A stretch of DNA of 64,000 bases from Otatea glauca (Eukaryota; Streptophyta; Magnoliopsida; Poales; Poaceae): positions 66,007,078 to 66,071,077 of the forward strand of contig CM070711.1 in NCBI GenBank assembly GCA_036346275.1, given 5' to 3'. The notes under the pieces were generated by a model. That model was not told where the DNA came from, ran no database searches, and saw only the letters and a list, made by a program, of their open reading frames with translations. The position numbers and the translations under genes are program-made. Positions 46,483-56,504 of this stretch are shown here, piece after piece; position 1 is the stretch's first letter, and the number at the start of each line of letters is the position of its first letter.

Positions 46483-46964
46483 ATGGAGCCTACAAAGAAG
46501 ATAGGCGACATGAAAAAGTTGTTAGATGCTAAACAAAAATTTGAGGTGGAGATAGAACAACTGAAGGGAAAGTCTGAGTTAACAGAAAAGATTAACGAGA
46601 TGAAACAAAAACTGAAAGACATAGATGACAAATCGCAAGATATTGAATCTCTTAATCATGTACTCATCATTAAGGAGCGCAAGACGAATGCAGAGCTGGA
46701 AGAAGCCAAAGTTGAGCTTATAGAGGTAATATAAATATTTCTAGTATTTAATTTGATATGATAACTGATAATATAACAAGACATCCTATTCTCATAACAA
46801 AATGATTACTTTTGTAGGGATTAAATGATATGATTGAAAATCAATCAGTTATTGGTGTCAAACAAATGGGTATTGTGCCGGAGTTGTGGAACTACAAGGA
46901 GAACTGAAAAGCCTCTATTGCAGAAGCTTTGGCACATATGATGGCAGACATGGAAAAGCCCTAA
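46483..46964 (+). pseudogene. Captured IDN2/FDM-type (XH domain) gene fragment
   Basis: Two exons with proper splice borders: 46483-46725 (donor GAG|GTAATA) and 46818-46964 (acceptor TTTGTAG). Exon 1 encodes a coiled coil (KLLDAKQKFEVEIEQLKGK, IESLNHVLIIKERKTN, EEAKVELIE) matching the region before the XH domain of INVOLVED IN DE NOVO 2 / FACTOR OF DNA METHYLATION proteins, which act with AGO4-bound RNA in RNA-directed DNA methylation. Exon 2 begins like the XH domain (IGVKQMG), then diverges. A TGA at 46905-46907 interrupts it. The zinc-finger and XS domains are absent. It sits wholly inside the CACTA element, in its plus orientation. Confidence 0.85.
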
Positions 46965-47954
46965 GACCTCTTCTTGTCTTGATCTATCAAATAATGTTGT
47001 TTCTCAATGTATGCTTCTTGATATTTGTGGTATCATATCTTCTCAATATATTATTATCTGAAATTATTTTAACTACTTTATTATACCCTTGTAACCTAAC
47101 AGGAAATACTTTAGACAAAAGTTGGCTATAAAAGCGACTGCTTTTGTGCCAAGAAGTATGTGCCTTATATCAATGGACAATCTCTATGGTACTCTAGATG
47201 CAATTGCTTGGGGCAAATAGCCTTCTACTGGGATGTCGGGGCTGCCTGAGGAGAGTTACATTAGAGGAAAGTGCTACTGATTTCTGCATTGAGTACGTAT
47301 CCTAAGGACAGTTATGTTAGATGATTGTGCTATTAATTTCTGCATTAAGTATGTATCCATAAATTAACACTGTCAACAATTTTGTGAATGTGAATATACT
47401 GTAAATTTGTCAATCTATGAGTATATTGTGAATGTGAATATATTGTGAATTTGTCAATTGTGATTATACTGTCAATCTTACTGTGAATTTGTCAATCTGT
47501 GAGTATACTGTAAATGTGAATATACTGTGAATTTGTGAAATATCAGAAAAATAGTCTGGGATTTATCTCTATCAGTTTCACGCTTAGAACCGATAGAGAC
47601 GTATCATCTCTATCGGTTCCAAGCATGGAACCGATAGAGACACTACATGAATCTCTATCGGTTCAATGCTAATAATCGATAGAAATAAGGAGGACGTCTC
47701 TATCGGTTCTGAGTGTGGAACCGATAGAGATTCGTGTATTATCTCTATCGGTTCCACGGTCGGAACCGATGGAGATAATTAGTCTTCTAGGTCGGTTTTG
47801 AGCTTGGAACTGACCCAGATGAGGTATATCTCTATTGGGTGGAAACTGACAGTGATAGCCACTCGTCATTACTGTCTAAGGACTTTGTATCGCCACCAAA
47901 ACTGACCCAGATGATAAAAACGAACCGACTCAGATGACCATTTCTATAGTAGTG

Positions 47955-48780
47955 TAACGAGTCCAAACAAGTTTGAATTGAAATTCAAACTAGAGTTGTC
48001 TTTTTTTTGTGGTAGTTTGATTGTAGGTGTGTGTGTTGATTATATATATATAAATCAGCAAAGCATGTGATCTAAATGCGTCTATATACCCTAGAACTTA
48101 TTTTTTTTGAAAAATATACCCGAAATTGGCTTGAATCCGAGCATTTGAAATCATGCTACCCTGACACATGTCCCATTTTTGTATATGTATGTGTGTGTCT
48201 ATATATAGAAAAATGGTTCCATACTCCTGGATGTACATACTCCCACCTTGTATATACTACTTAAACAAAAAAATTATACCTCTTTATCCTTTTGTGCATA
48301 CTTTAATAATGATTATAAAATACTCCAAAGTGAGTTCCTTGAAAAATTTCATCGAAGTCCACTTTTTATAGCATAATTTGTGTATATACTCATTTTACAT
48401 ATGAAAAAATATATATAGCAAAAATAAATAGCTCCAATGAATGTTTTTTTAACCATGTCGCATTGGAGTATCTTAGAATTAATATTTAAGTATGCTGAAA
48501 GTGATAAATAAGTATAACACATTTTTTTAAGTAGTATATTAGAAGTGGGAGTATGTACTCTCGAGAGTACGTGTGCAATACAATTACTCCTGCTCTATTA
48601 CTCCATCAACTAGTTCTTGGAGTATTAATTTGGTTGTCGATTGAAGCAATGTGCTTCAATGAACATATCTATCGAGAAGAAGAACACCTATGAACAAGAA
48701 CAACAAAGATCTTAGGTAGAGGTGGCGGAGGACTCAAAGGACGAGGGCAGCAAAGACACCATGGCAAAGGTGGTGGTCTG
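47955..48780. other. Noncoding flank shared with unit A
   Basis: Matches 9273-10070. It begins at the CACTA target duplication TAA and runs into the acidic-repeat ORF. No independent gene found. Confidence 0.7.
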
Positions 48781-49050
48781 GTGGAGGACTCGGAGGATGA
48801 GGGCAGCGAAGACCCCATGGTCGAGGTGGTGGAGGACTCGGTGGACGAGGGTGGTGAAGACCCCATGGCTGAGGTGGTGAAGGAATCGGAGAATGAGAGC
48901 GGCGAAGACCCTACAGTGCTGGTGGTGGAGGACTCTGAAATTGAGGGCGACGAAGACCCTATGGGTGAGGTGGTGGACTCTGAGGTTAGGGGTGATGAAG
49001 AACCCGTGGGCGAGGTGGTGGAGGATTCTATAGACAAGGACGAGGGGTGA
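48781..49050 (+). pseudogene. Acidic-repeat ORF, unit B copy
   Basis: 89 open codons of VEDSEDEG/EDPM/EVV repeats, homologous to 9955-10320. The upstream part present in unit A is out of frame here, and the stop differs by a few codons. Repeat number changed, as expected from slippage. Unknown product; possibly not a protein gene. Confidence 0.4.
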
Positions 49051-49229
49051 GCTCATGGACGAGGACGACGAAGATGAACAAATCTTGCATAAACAAAAAG
49101 CGAGTTCTGCTAGTTCATCTTCTAGCGATAAAAGGACTGGAAAGGATCGCGCCGCTTTTTTTTAAGATTTATGTTCCTTCTTACTTTCAATAGGGAGGAA
49201 GAAATGAATGTTCTTTGCTATTGGTTTTT

Positions 49230-50248
49230 GGCCCTGTTTGTTTCAGCTTAGGCTTTTTGGCTTAAAGCTAGTTTTTTGGCTTAACGAGCTTTTAAACCGT
49301 CTGCTTTTAAGCCAAGACATGCTGTTTGGTATCCTGGCTTTTTGATGGGTTGGATGGTGTAGCGTGGTTCATAAACCGCTAAATCTGCGGTTTCGAGCGT
49401 ACCACTGCAGTTCGATATCCAAAACCGCTCGGTAAACTGTTTTAATTTCAAATTTAAAAAAAATCAAAAAAATTGAAAAAAATTATGCGTGAAAACCGCT
49501 CGAAAACCGTTGAAAAACTTGAAAACCGTTTCTTAAAAACGAGCGGTTTCTCGCGAAAAACCGAATGGTTTTCGATTTTTTTGAATTTTTTTATTTCTTA
49601 ACCCTTCGGTTTCTGACGGTTTTTGAGCGATTTTTCGAGTGGTTTTTGCGGTTTTCGAATTTCGAACGATTTTTTGAAATTCGGTTTTGTGAACCCTGGG
49701 TGTAGCTTATTGCTAGAAAATTTGAAATACCATTTAAGGTTGTAAGGACTTTTCTTATGTACTGATTTATCTAATACAAATGTTTTATACTTTTTTCACC
49801 GAATGTCGTATTGAAAAATATAGATTAATCTTGAGATCAAACTTCATTCTGAGCATAATTATTTATCAACTTGATCCGGATCGGTGGAGGAGAAAGGAGG
49901 CTGAGGACGGCGGAGGAGGGAGGAGGTCGAGGACGGCAGAGACCGGAGCGGCGGAGGGAGAAGACATGTCGCATAGGGGAGTGAGAGAAGACGAGGAGAA
50001 ATGAGGAGATAGGAGAAGGATTCTTGAGTTTATATATGATGGTATTTGGTAGGTAATTTTGGAGACTTCCAGTGGCAAAGGGTTATTTCATTCTAAAAAA
50101 GCCCAAAAAAAACCCTTCACCTTGCTTTTGGCTTATAGTTATATAGAGGTTTTTGGCTTTTTTTAAGCCTGACTTAAAAGTCAGTCGTTTGTTTCGGCTT
50201 TGGCTTTTCTGCTTTTAAGCCAGTGAAAAAGCCGAAACAAACAGGACC
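49230..50248. mobile_element. Inverted-repeat DNA transposon, non-autonomous
   Basis: About 1019 bp absent from the matching site in unit A (near 10505). The ends are inverted: GGCCCTGTTTGTTTCAGCTT and, reversed, GGTCCTGTTTGTTTCGGCTT. The interior repeats GGCTTTT, TTTTAAGCC and AAAAGCC motifs, with a purine-rich GGAGGA block at 49880-49990. Comparison with unit A suggests a 3-bp duplication (CTT, mutated to TTT at left), so the superfamily is uncertain. No transposase. Confidence 0.75.
49364..49698. mobile_element. hAT-like MITE nested in the preceding element
   Basis: 335 bp, flanked by exact GGTGTAGC at 49356-49363 and 49699-49706. The ends pair as GGTTCATAAACCG and, reversed, GGTTCACAAAACCG. 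The interior is a dense mix of AAACCG and CGGTTT motifs in both orientations. An 8-bp duplication suggests hAT. Confidence 0.85.
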
Positions 50249-50510
50249 CTTGTATGGCCTACCTTTTGCTACTGGTTCTTATATGGTCAATCTTTTGGTA
50301 TTATGCATGTACGTATTCGCAAGATGTGGACAAATCTATCTACTAGTAATACAAAGCCACTAAAACAACCGCTTGTGCTCGGGTTAATAAAACCTTGCAT
50401 CTACTAGTACTTGAGCTCGAGTCGACAAAACCATCTACTAGGACAAAGCCAAAACAATCTACTAGTACAAATCCAGAAAAATAAAAACTTGTGCATGAGT
50501 AAATATGAGA

Positions 50511-50552
50511 ATCACATTTCAGCTGACTTGGAGGCTCACCATTCCTCTCACA
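50511..50552 (-). pseudogene. Stub of the mariner-like element
   Basis: GAATCACATTTCAGCTGACT and the next 20 or so bases match the extreme 3' coding end of the mariner transposase (10745 onward), then similarity stops abruptly. This marks where unit B lost the mariner copy. Confidence 0.75.
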
Positions 50553-51230
50553 AAAAAATATTATTGACGGCCCAAAGAATTATTGACAGTAATTGGGCCC
50601 GTAGAATATGAGTCGTCAAAATACTTGTGGTAGGATGTGAGATTTTCAAAACTAGCTGTCGTGCGATTTTTTTTCAAAACTACCCGCAGAATTATTTTTT
50701 CAGAACTAGACGATGTGCGATTTTCTCTATTATAATACATTTATAAAACCTAATAAAATTATAATATATATTTTTTCAGAACTAGCCTCCTCAAATATAT
50801 TGTGTTATATTATGCCCCTCCGTAGAATATGGGTCCTCAAAATATTTGTGGTACGACGTGCGATTTTTTCAGAACTAACCGTAGTGCAAATTTTTTTCTA
50901 TTATAATGCATTTATAAAATCTAATAAAATTAAAATGTATTTTTTTCATAACTAGCCTCCGCACAGAAAAAAACAAAAATTACTGTAGTATGCAGCGCTT
51001 CCAGTCCGCTGCATGCATTTTCTCTTCTTTTTTGTTTGTTTTTGCAATGCCACGTGTCGGATTGGGGGCATTGCAGCGCCCCCAATCCGCTGCATAGCGT
51101 GAGCCGGGCCTCCCGGGAGCAGTTTTCGCAGGCCGGGGGCTAGTTGTGCAAAAAATTCCTACGGGAGCTATTTTTTGAAAAAAATTAAAGAGCTGCAACA
51201 GTAAAAATTTCCTCGCCCGCGCCGCCACTC
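50553..51230. repeat. AT-rich diverged duplication and unassigned DNA
   Basis: CGTAGAATATG..CGTCAAAATA at about 50609 recurs at about 50821, and CTATTATAAT..ACATTTATAAAA at about 50733 recurs near 50918, so a segment of roughly 185-210 bp is duplicated and rearranged. From 51000 to 51180 short GC-rich inverted phrases (GGGGGCATTGCAGCGCCCCC) appear. Nothing coding. Confidence 0.6.
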
Positions 51231-51383
51231 CCCACTCATCCTTTCTCTCTCAGACACACACACTCGCCTGTGCCGCCCCTCCCTCCCTCCTCCACTATCG
51301 GCGCGGTTCCCTCCCTCTCCATCGGCAAAACAAAATAGTCAGCGCACATGTTGGCCCCTTCGCCACTGTGACAACCATCCCCA

Positions 51384-51741
51384 ATGGCTCCTCCTCGGCT
51401 AGCTCCCGCTGCCACTCTCCTCCTCATGCTCCTCGCCGCCTATGCCTTTCGGCCCTATGACGATGTGGAGATCCTCTCCAAGTCCGGCCTTGAGTGCTGC
51501 ACCCAGGAATCAGGGGCCGATGGCCGTCTCGCCTGCCACCGCAAGATCTTCCTCAATGGCTCCTCCTTGGCCAGCTCCCGCCGACGCCCTCCTCCTCCTC
51601 GTGGTCCTTGCCGTCGCCGCCTTTCAGCCCTCCAACGCGGTGGAGATCCTCTCAAGTCTCGCCTCGTGCACTGCACCTACAAAACAGGGGCCGAGGACCG
51701 CCTCGCCTGCCACCGCAAGATCTTCCTCAACATGGTCATCC
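51384..51741 (+). pseudogene. HAP2/GCS1 exon-1 fragment, tandemly duplicated
   Basis: Copy 1 (from ATG 51384) encodes a signal peptide (PAATLLLMLLAAYAF) then VEILSKSGLE, ADGRLACHRKIFLN, which resembles the start of the plant gamete fusogen HAP2 (GCS1). Copy 2 starts 172 bases later (ATG 51556) with a similar signal peptide and VEILSSLASC, and the remaining segment (EDRLACHRKI, then NMVIP) shifts frame. The 172-bp period is not a multiple of three. HAP2 drives gamete membrane fusion; this fragment lacks the fusion ectodomain and transmembrane segment and cannot function. The HAP2 call rests on remembered family motifs. Confidence 0.7.
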
Positions 51742-51867
51742 CCATCAAGCGTGGGAACAGCATTGGATAGGGTGAGCGTGAGGAGGTCGGCGAAGCGTGG
51801 TAGCACCAAGAGCGCCCATGCTGGCAGAGGCGACAGGCTTCGAAGCCACACTGCGAGCGCGACATTG

Positions 51868-52363
51868 AAGCCAGCGGTGGCTCCGCTCTAGCTGGCGTCT
51901 TGCCGGGATGGTCATGGTTCTTGGAGACGCCTCTTCCACCACCCTATAAGCCATTCACCAGATGCCTCCCCAATTACTGGCCATCCTTCCCCATCTAATA
52001 TGCACCACAGTCTCACACACACAAGAATGCAAGAACAACGCCTCTCTTTTGCGGTGCTTCAAAGGTTTGTAAAATGTGAAATATTCCTTCCCTAGATCTA
52101 TTGTGATAATTCTCAGAAGTGTTATGTGCTGATAAGACGATAAATTTGAGTATTAAGTTTCTGTTTTTGTGTGTGCATGTGACATGCTTGATGTATTGCC
52201 CCAAAGAAATCTGAATCAACTAGATTCTGGTGTGCCATTTTGTTTGCTCATTGAATATGCACCTAATTTGTTTGTGTACACTTCTATGGAGCAGTAGCAG
52301 AGGATCTACACATAGCTAACCCATGTTGAAACTGGATTCATGAGCCTAACACGGATATGGTAA
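51868..52363 (+). other. Start of unit C, noncoding
   Basis: Matches 39893-40390 of unit B from GCCAGCGGTGG onward, including the short CACACACA run. Directly adjoins the HAP2-like fragment on the left. Confidence 0.75.
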
Positions 52364-53384
52364 GAGATTTTTTTGTCTGCTAGCCATCCGTCATACATGC
52401 ATACCTGAGATAGATGCAACTGGGAATGTTTCATATGAAGCTGAGTCCCCTGATAAAGCTGCATTTGTTATTGCAGCAAGAGAATTAGGGTTTGAGTTTT
52501 ACAAGAGGGGGCACATACAAGTATAATTGTTTGTGAACGGGATCCAAGTCAGAATGGTGTAAAAAATAGGTAAGTCAAATTTCTTTGTTTCCCTAAATGG
52601 TAATCCTTATTACCTAAATTTGACCCTTTGACATTATTTTACAGAAAATACAAGCTCCTAAATACCTTGGAATTCAGTAGCACGGAAACGGATGTCTTTG
52701 ATAGTGATGGAACCGGAGGGAAGGATATTACTGCTTAGTAAGGGTGCTGATAGGTTAGTTCCATATAATCTGAATTTCTGCATCTTTTATCACGGATAAA
52801 TGACCAACTGATGTTTCTGTCAATGTTTTCGTTTCTGTATTCTTCGTGTGAACAGTGTGATGTCAAAAGGGCTTGCACCAGCTGGAAGAATATTTGGGGA
52901 AGAGACTAAAAGGCATATATATGGGTATCCTGACTCTGCTGTATGATTCTTGGTTCTTGCATACCGTGTCTTGGATGAGAGAGAGTATGAGGAATTTGAT
53001 GAAAAATTCAATGTTGCCAAAACATCTGTTAGTGCTAAATTTGATGAAAAATTCAATGTTGCCAAAACATCTGTTAGTGCTAACAGAGATGAAAAAATTG
53101 ACGAGGCTGCTTACAGCATCAAGCGGGACTTAATTCTTCTTGGTGCCACCGTTGTTGAAGTCAAGCTCCAGAAAAGGGAACGTCTTTTTGTCAACAGCTG
53201 TCTTTTCCAGTCATTTTTTAAGCTCAAATACATTCTAATAAATATTCCTTTTTCATATGTGTCCATATGCATTTATAATCAGGTACCAGAATGCATAGAC
53301 AAGTTTGCACAAGCAGGAATTAAGATATTGGTGCTGACAGGTGACAAAATTGAGACAGCTACGATCCTCATCAAAGAAATGTAA
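52364..53384 (+). pseudogene. P4-ATPase (ALA-like) fragment, unit C
   Basis: Same exon blocks as units A and B (IPEIDATGNVSYEAESPDKAAFVIAARELGF; RIFGEETKRHIYGYPDSAV; VPECIDKFAQAGIKILVLTGDKIETA). Here the TGA of the other copies is absent from the DSAV..FLVLAYRV stretch, but frame problems remain. Exon 3 carries an exact 45-bp tandem duplication (52995-53039 and 53040-53084) adding 15 codons (DEKFNVAKTSVSAKF). Downstream it keeps the TGD hinge and ends at the same TAA as unit A. Confidence 0.92.
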
Positions 53385-53925
53385 CTTGCCTGAATTTGCA
53401 GTTTGCAAGACTAGATGTCAAGACAACAACATGCTCTACTACTTCAGCTTCATCTGTCCATTTCAATAGATTATCTAATACATCCTTTAATAAGCCACCA
53501 TGCAACTGAACACTTTTATTTTCAAAGGTAACTTAAATTTCCAACAAAACTCAGGAGGAAATCCCCCTTGTTGGGTTTTAAACGCTGCATAAAAGGAAAG
53601 AACAGAAAAACGACCTTTGGAATCAAGCAACCAAGACAGTGTCCTGTTTCTCAAGACGTACTACAGTGTCTTGTTTCTCAAGACGTACTTATATCTGAAC
53701 GCTTCTCTTGTAATTCTCTTCATTGCCGCAATGTGTCTCCCCACAGCACCCTTCTAAACCTTATAGACCCCCCACCCCTCATCAAATACTTTAGCCACTG
53801 TAACATCATTTTTGGTCATATAATCTCGGAAATTGAATAACCAAAGAACAATCACCCCAAAAACTTGTTCTTGTTCTTTTTTTTTACGAGTTTATAAAAC
53901 AAGTGTTGTGCTTCGGTTGAGCGTG
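53385..53925. other. Unit C spacer, shortened
   Basis: After about 75 bases shared with unit A (to 53460) the 2.6-kb spacer of units A and B is replaced by unrelated sequence, including a short tandem AGTGTC(T/C)TGTTTCTCAAGACG (about 53638-53690). No coding signal. Confidence 0.6.
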
Positions 53926-54473
53926 TTACGTCAGTGATGATGCAAAAAAAAGAAGTGACGATGATGCCGACTTCCTGCAATACTTCGTATCTTCCAGTTC
54001 CAGCTGATATAGTACGCTACCGCCAAAGTTTGTGCTCAAGTTGATTTCCAACTCTGGATAAAAGTAGCCGTATGAGGTATGCACTAGCATACAAAGAAGT
54101 AGTAGTGCTAATTGTTTGGACAAATTAATTCTACCAGAAAAGGCCGTCTGTAGTGACTACTCAAACCTGCATGACCAAGTCTTTGCTTCTTCCAGAACGT
54201 ACCCAGTTATCCAAGCATGAAGCATCAAGCAGCTAGGAGACATCCTCCCGCTCCAGACCTCCAATTATTCCAAGGTAGATTTCCATGTTGAACATCTCTC
54301 TATTATTTATCCCCATTATCTTTGACTCTCAACCTCGCAAGCCACAAGTCAAATGCTCTGCTTCTCGGGCAAGACAGCCCGCAGTTATAAGTCGCGCGCA
54401 CCTCCCAAAACTCAAAGCATCTGTATTTTTCCATTCTGGCCCAAGTCCTTGTAATAAACTAGCCACCTTCCGC
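53926..54473 (+). promoter_or_regulatory. Promoter and 5' region of the second UGT gene
   Basis: From 54010 to 54145 it matches the end of the unit A/B spacers (AAAAGTAGCCGTATG, ATTGTTTGGACAAATTAATT). From 54150 it matches the region before the first UGT. A TATAAG lies at 54386-54391, 88 bases before the start codon. This is the only place where flippase remnant, spacer and UGT promoter are still contiguous. Confidence 0.65.
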
Positions 54474-55937
54474 ATGGACAAGAAAGCTGCCATGAAGCAG
54501 ACCGTCGTCCTGTACCCCAGCGGCGGCGTCGGCCACGTCGTCCCCATGACCGAGCTCGCCAACGCCTTCCTCAAGTACGGCTACGACGTCACCATGGTGC
54601 TCATCGAGCCGCCCTTCAAGTCGTCCGACTCCGGCGCCACCGTCGTCGAGCGCATTGCAGCCTCCAACCCGTCCATCTCCTTTCATGTCCTCCCGCCCCT
54701 CCCTGCTCCCGACTTCGCCGCCTCCGGCAAGCACCCTTTCCTCCTCAATCTCCAGTTCAAGCGCCAGTACAACGAGCGTCTCGAGACCTTCCTCCGCTCC
54801 ATCCCCCGGCAGCGCCTGCACTCCCTTGTCGTCGACATGTTCTGCGTTGACGCCATCGACGTCAGCGCGAAACTCGGCGTCCCGGTCTACACGTTCTTCT
54901 CCTCGGCCGCCTCGTTCCTGTCTGTTATAACCCAGCTGCCGGGGTTGCTTGCCCACAGGCAGACGGGCCTGAAGGAGCTGGGGGACACGCCCCTCGATTT
55001 CGTTGGCGTTCCGCTGATGCCGGCGTCTCATCTCATCAAGGAACTACTCGAGCACCCGGAGGAAGAGGTGTGCAAGACCTTGACGGACGTCTGGAGGCGC
55101 AACACGGACACCATGGGCGTTCTGGTGAACACGTTCGAGTCCTTGGAGAGCCGGGCGGTGCAGGCTTTCAGGGGCCCTCTCTGCGTCCCCGGACGGGTGC
55201 TACCCCCGATCTACTGCATCGGGCCCTTGGTCAGCAAGAGCGCTAAGGATGAGGACAAAGCGGAGAGGCACGGGTGCCTCGCGTGGCTTGACGCTCAGCC
55301 GGACCGCAGCGTCGTCTTCCTCTGCTTCGGAAGCAAGGGCGTGCTCTCCCAGGACCAGCTCAAGGAGATCGCCGTTGGCTTGGAGAAGTCCGGGCAACGG
55401 TTCCTGTGGACCGTGCGCACGCCGGCCTGGAGCAACGACATGAAGAGGTTCCTTGAGCAACGCCCCGAGCCGGACCTCGACGCGCTCCTGCCGGACGGAT
55501 TCCTGGAGCGGACCAAGGACAGGGGCCTCGTCGTCAAGTCATGGGCGCCGCAGGTGGACGTGCTCAGCCACCCAGCGACCGGCGCGTTCCTCACGCACTG
55601 CGGGTGGAACTCGACCCTGGAAGGCATCACGGCGGGGGTGCCGATGCTATGCTGGCCGCTGGAAGCGGAGCAGAAGATGAACAAGGTGTTCATGACGGAG
55701 GACATGGGCGTCGCGGTGGAGCTTGAGGGGTACATGGCAGGTTTTATCAAGGCCGACGAGGTGGAGGCCAAGGTGAGGCTGGTTGTGGAGTCCGAGGAAG
55801 GGAGGGAGCTAAGGGCGCGAGTGGCGGCGCGGAAGAAAGAGGCGGAGGCGGCGCTGGAGGAAGGAGGCTCGTCGCAGGCGGCGTTTGTCCAGTTCTTGTT
55901 GGATGTGAAGAATCTTGGAGAGCAGCCCGGCATGTGA
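54474..55937 (+). CDS. UDP-glycosyltransferase, UGT88-like (copy 2)
   Basis: Intronless, 487 codons, about 57 residues different from copy 1 by eye. His21 (GGVGHVVPM) and Asp121 are present. The PSPG box spans residues 357-400 (WAPQVDVLS to EAEQ), ending in Gln as in UDP-glucose users. Residue 397 in the box is Glu where copy 1 has Tyr; the loop before His21 is SGG versus GVG. The open frame extends 63 codons upstream, but that stretch is promoter-like and contains the TATA motif, so the ATG at 54474 shared with copy 1 is the start. Expected to be a soluble cytosolic enzyme; acceptor unknown. Confidence 0.95.
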   Translation: MDKKAAMKQTVVLYPSGGVGHVVPMTELANAFLKYGYDVTMVLIEPPFKSSDSGATVVERIAASNPSISFHVLPPLPAPDFAASGKHPFLLNLQFKRQYNERLETFLRSIPRQRLHSLVVDMFCVDAIDVSAKLGVPVYTFFSSAASFLSVITQLPGLLAHRQTGLKELGDTPLDFVGVPLMPASHLIKELLEHPEEEVCKTLTDVWRRNTDTMGVLVNTFESLESRAVQAFRGPLCVPGRVLPPIYCIGPLVSKSAKDEDKAERHGCLAWLDAQPDRSVVFLCFGSKGVLSQDQLKEIAVGLEKSGQRFLWTVRTPAWSNDMKRFLEQRPEPDLDALLPDGFLERTKDRGLVVKSWAPQVDVLSHPATGAFLTHCGWNSTLEGITAGVPMLCWPLEAEQKMNKVFMTEDMGVAVELEGYMAGFIKADEVEAKVRLVVESEEGRELRARVAARKKEAEAALEEGGSSQAAFVQFLLDVKNLGEQPGM

Positions 55938-56111
55938 CGAATTTTCAACTGCTCTCTGTTGTCTATGTATGTATAAGTTATCCAGCCATGTGTACATTTG
56001 GTTTGTACGGTTAGTTTTAGTCTTGTTGTCGGTTCAGTTCTTTCATGCCTTTAGTAATTGGTGTGGTTGCAGTTTCGGTTTCTGTGTTCGTTTTTCAGTT
56101 TGCTTCGTACT
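55938..56111 (+). other. 3' flank of the second UGT gene
   Basis: Shares the 3' UTR with copy 1 to about 56008 (ACATTTGGTT), then diverges. The interrupted flank resumes at 58149, after two insertions. Confidence 0.7.
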
Positions 56112-56496
56112 GTGTTAGGAGTCCAAAAAAGGTTACAGATAAAAGCTAAAGAAACCAGTTTGAGTTGAGTCCAGGATTCTTGTAACAAACTGATTTGATC
56201 TGTTATTGACTATAAATAGAAAACAGAAAAGCTGGTTGCATTATTGCCAGGCAAAAGGAAAGTTGCGAGCTGTTCTGTATTGCTGTTTTGCGGAAGTTTT
56301 ACCGGAGCAGTTTACTGTTGAACTTCCGGCAATACTACTTGTGTTTTATTTTGCCGTAAGCTCTGTTCAGGTATTCTGTTTCAGCGCTGTTGCTGCTATA
56401 CAGTTTGCTGTTTTTCAGATTTGTGCGCAGGCTTCAGAACAGGTTTGATAGAAGTATCGGCGATTGATCAAGTGCGTTTCCGGGAAATTTCCAACA
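56112..56496 (+). mobile_element. Possible copia solo LTR
   Basis: Runs TGTTAGGAG to TTTCCAACA and holds a TATAAATA (about 56212) at a promoter-like place. Ends and length are typical of copia LTRs, and the segment is absent after the first UGT. No target duplication is clear, so the limits are tentative. Confidence 0.4.
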
Positions 56497-56504
56497 TGTG
56501 CTAC

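Larger units (their letters stand above)
45175..47954 (+). mobile_element. Complete non-autonomous CACTA element with captured gene fragment
   Basis: 2780 bp with 13-bp terminal inverted repeats CACTACTATAGAA and a 3-bp duplication TAA on both sides (45172-45174 and 47955-47957), diagnostic of CACTA/En-Spm. Both ends carry subterminal arrays of short direct and inverted motifs: ACCGATAGTGAT-like on the left (45235-45410) and TCTATCGGTTC-like on the right (47565-47840). No transposase is present. Inside are a C-rich block (45540-45785), an internal duplication (about 45783-45910 versus 46086-46210) and a fragment of an XH-domain gene. It needs a transposase in trans. Confidence 0.93.

Noticed and set aside
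54285..54473. 63-codon N-terminal extension of the second UGT
   Set aside because: It contains the TATA motif, has no counterpart in the first UGT, and would move the conserved VVLYP start deep into the protein.
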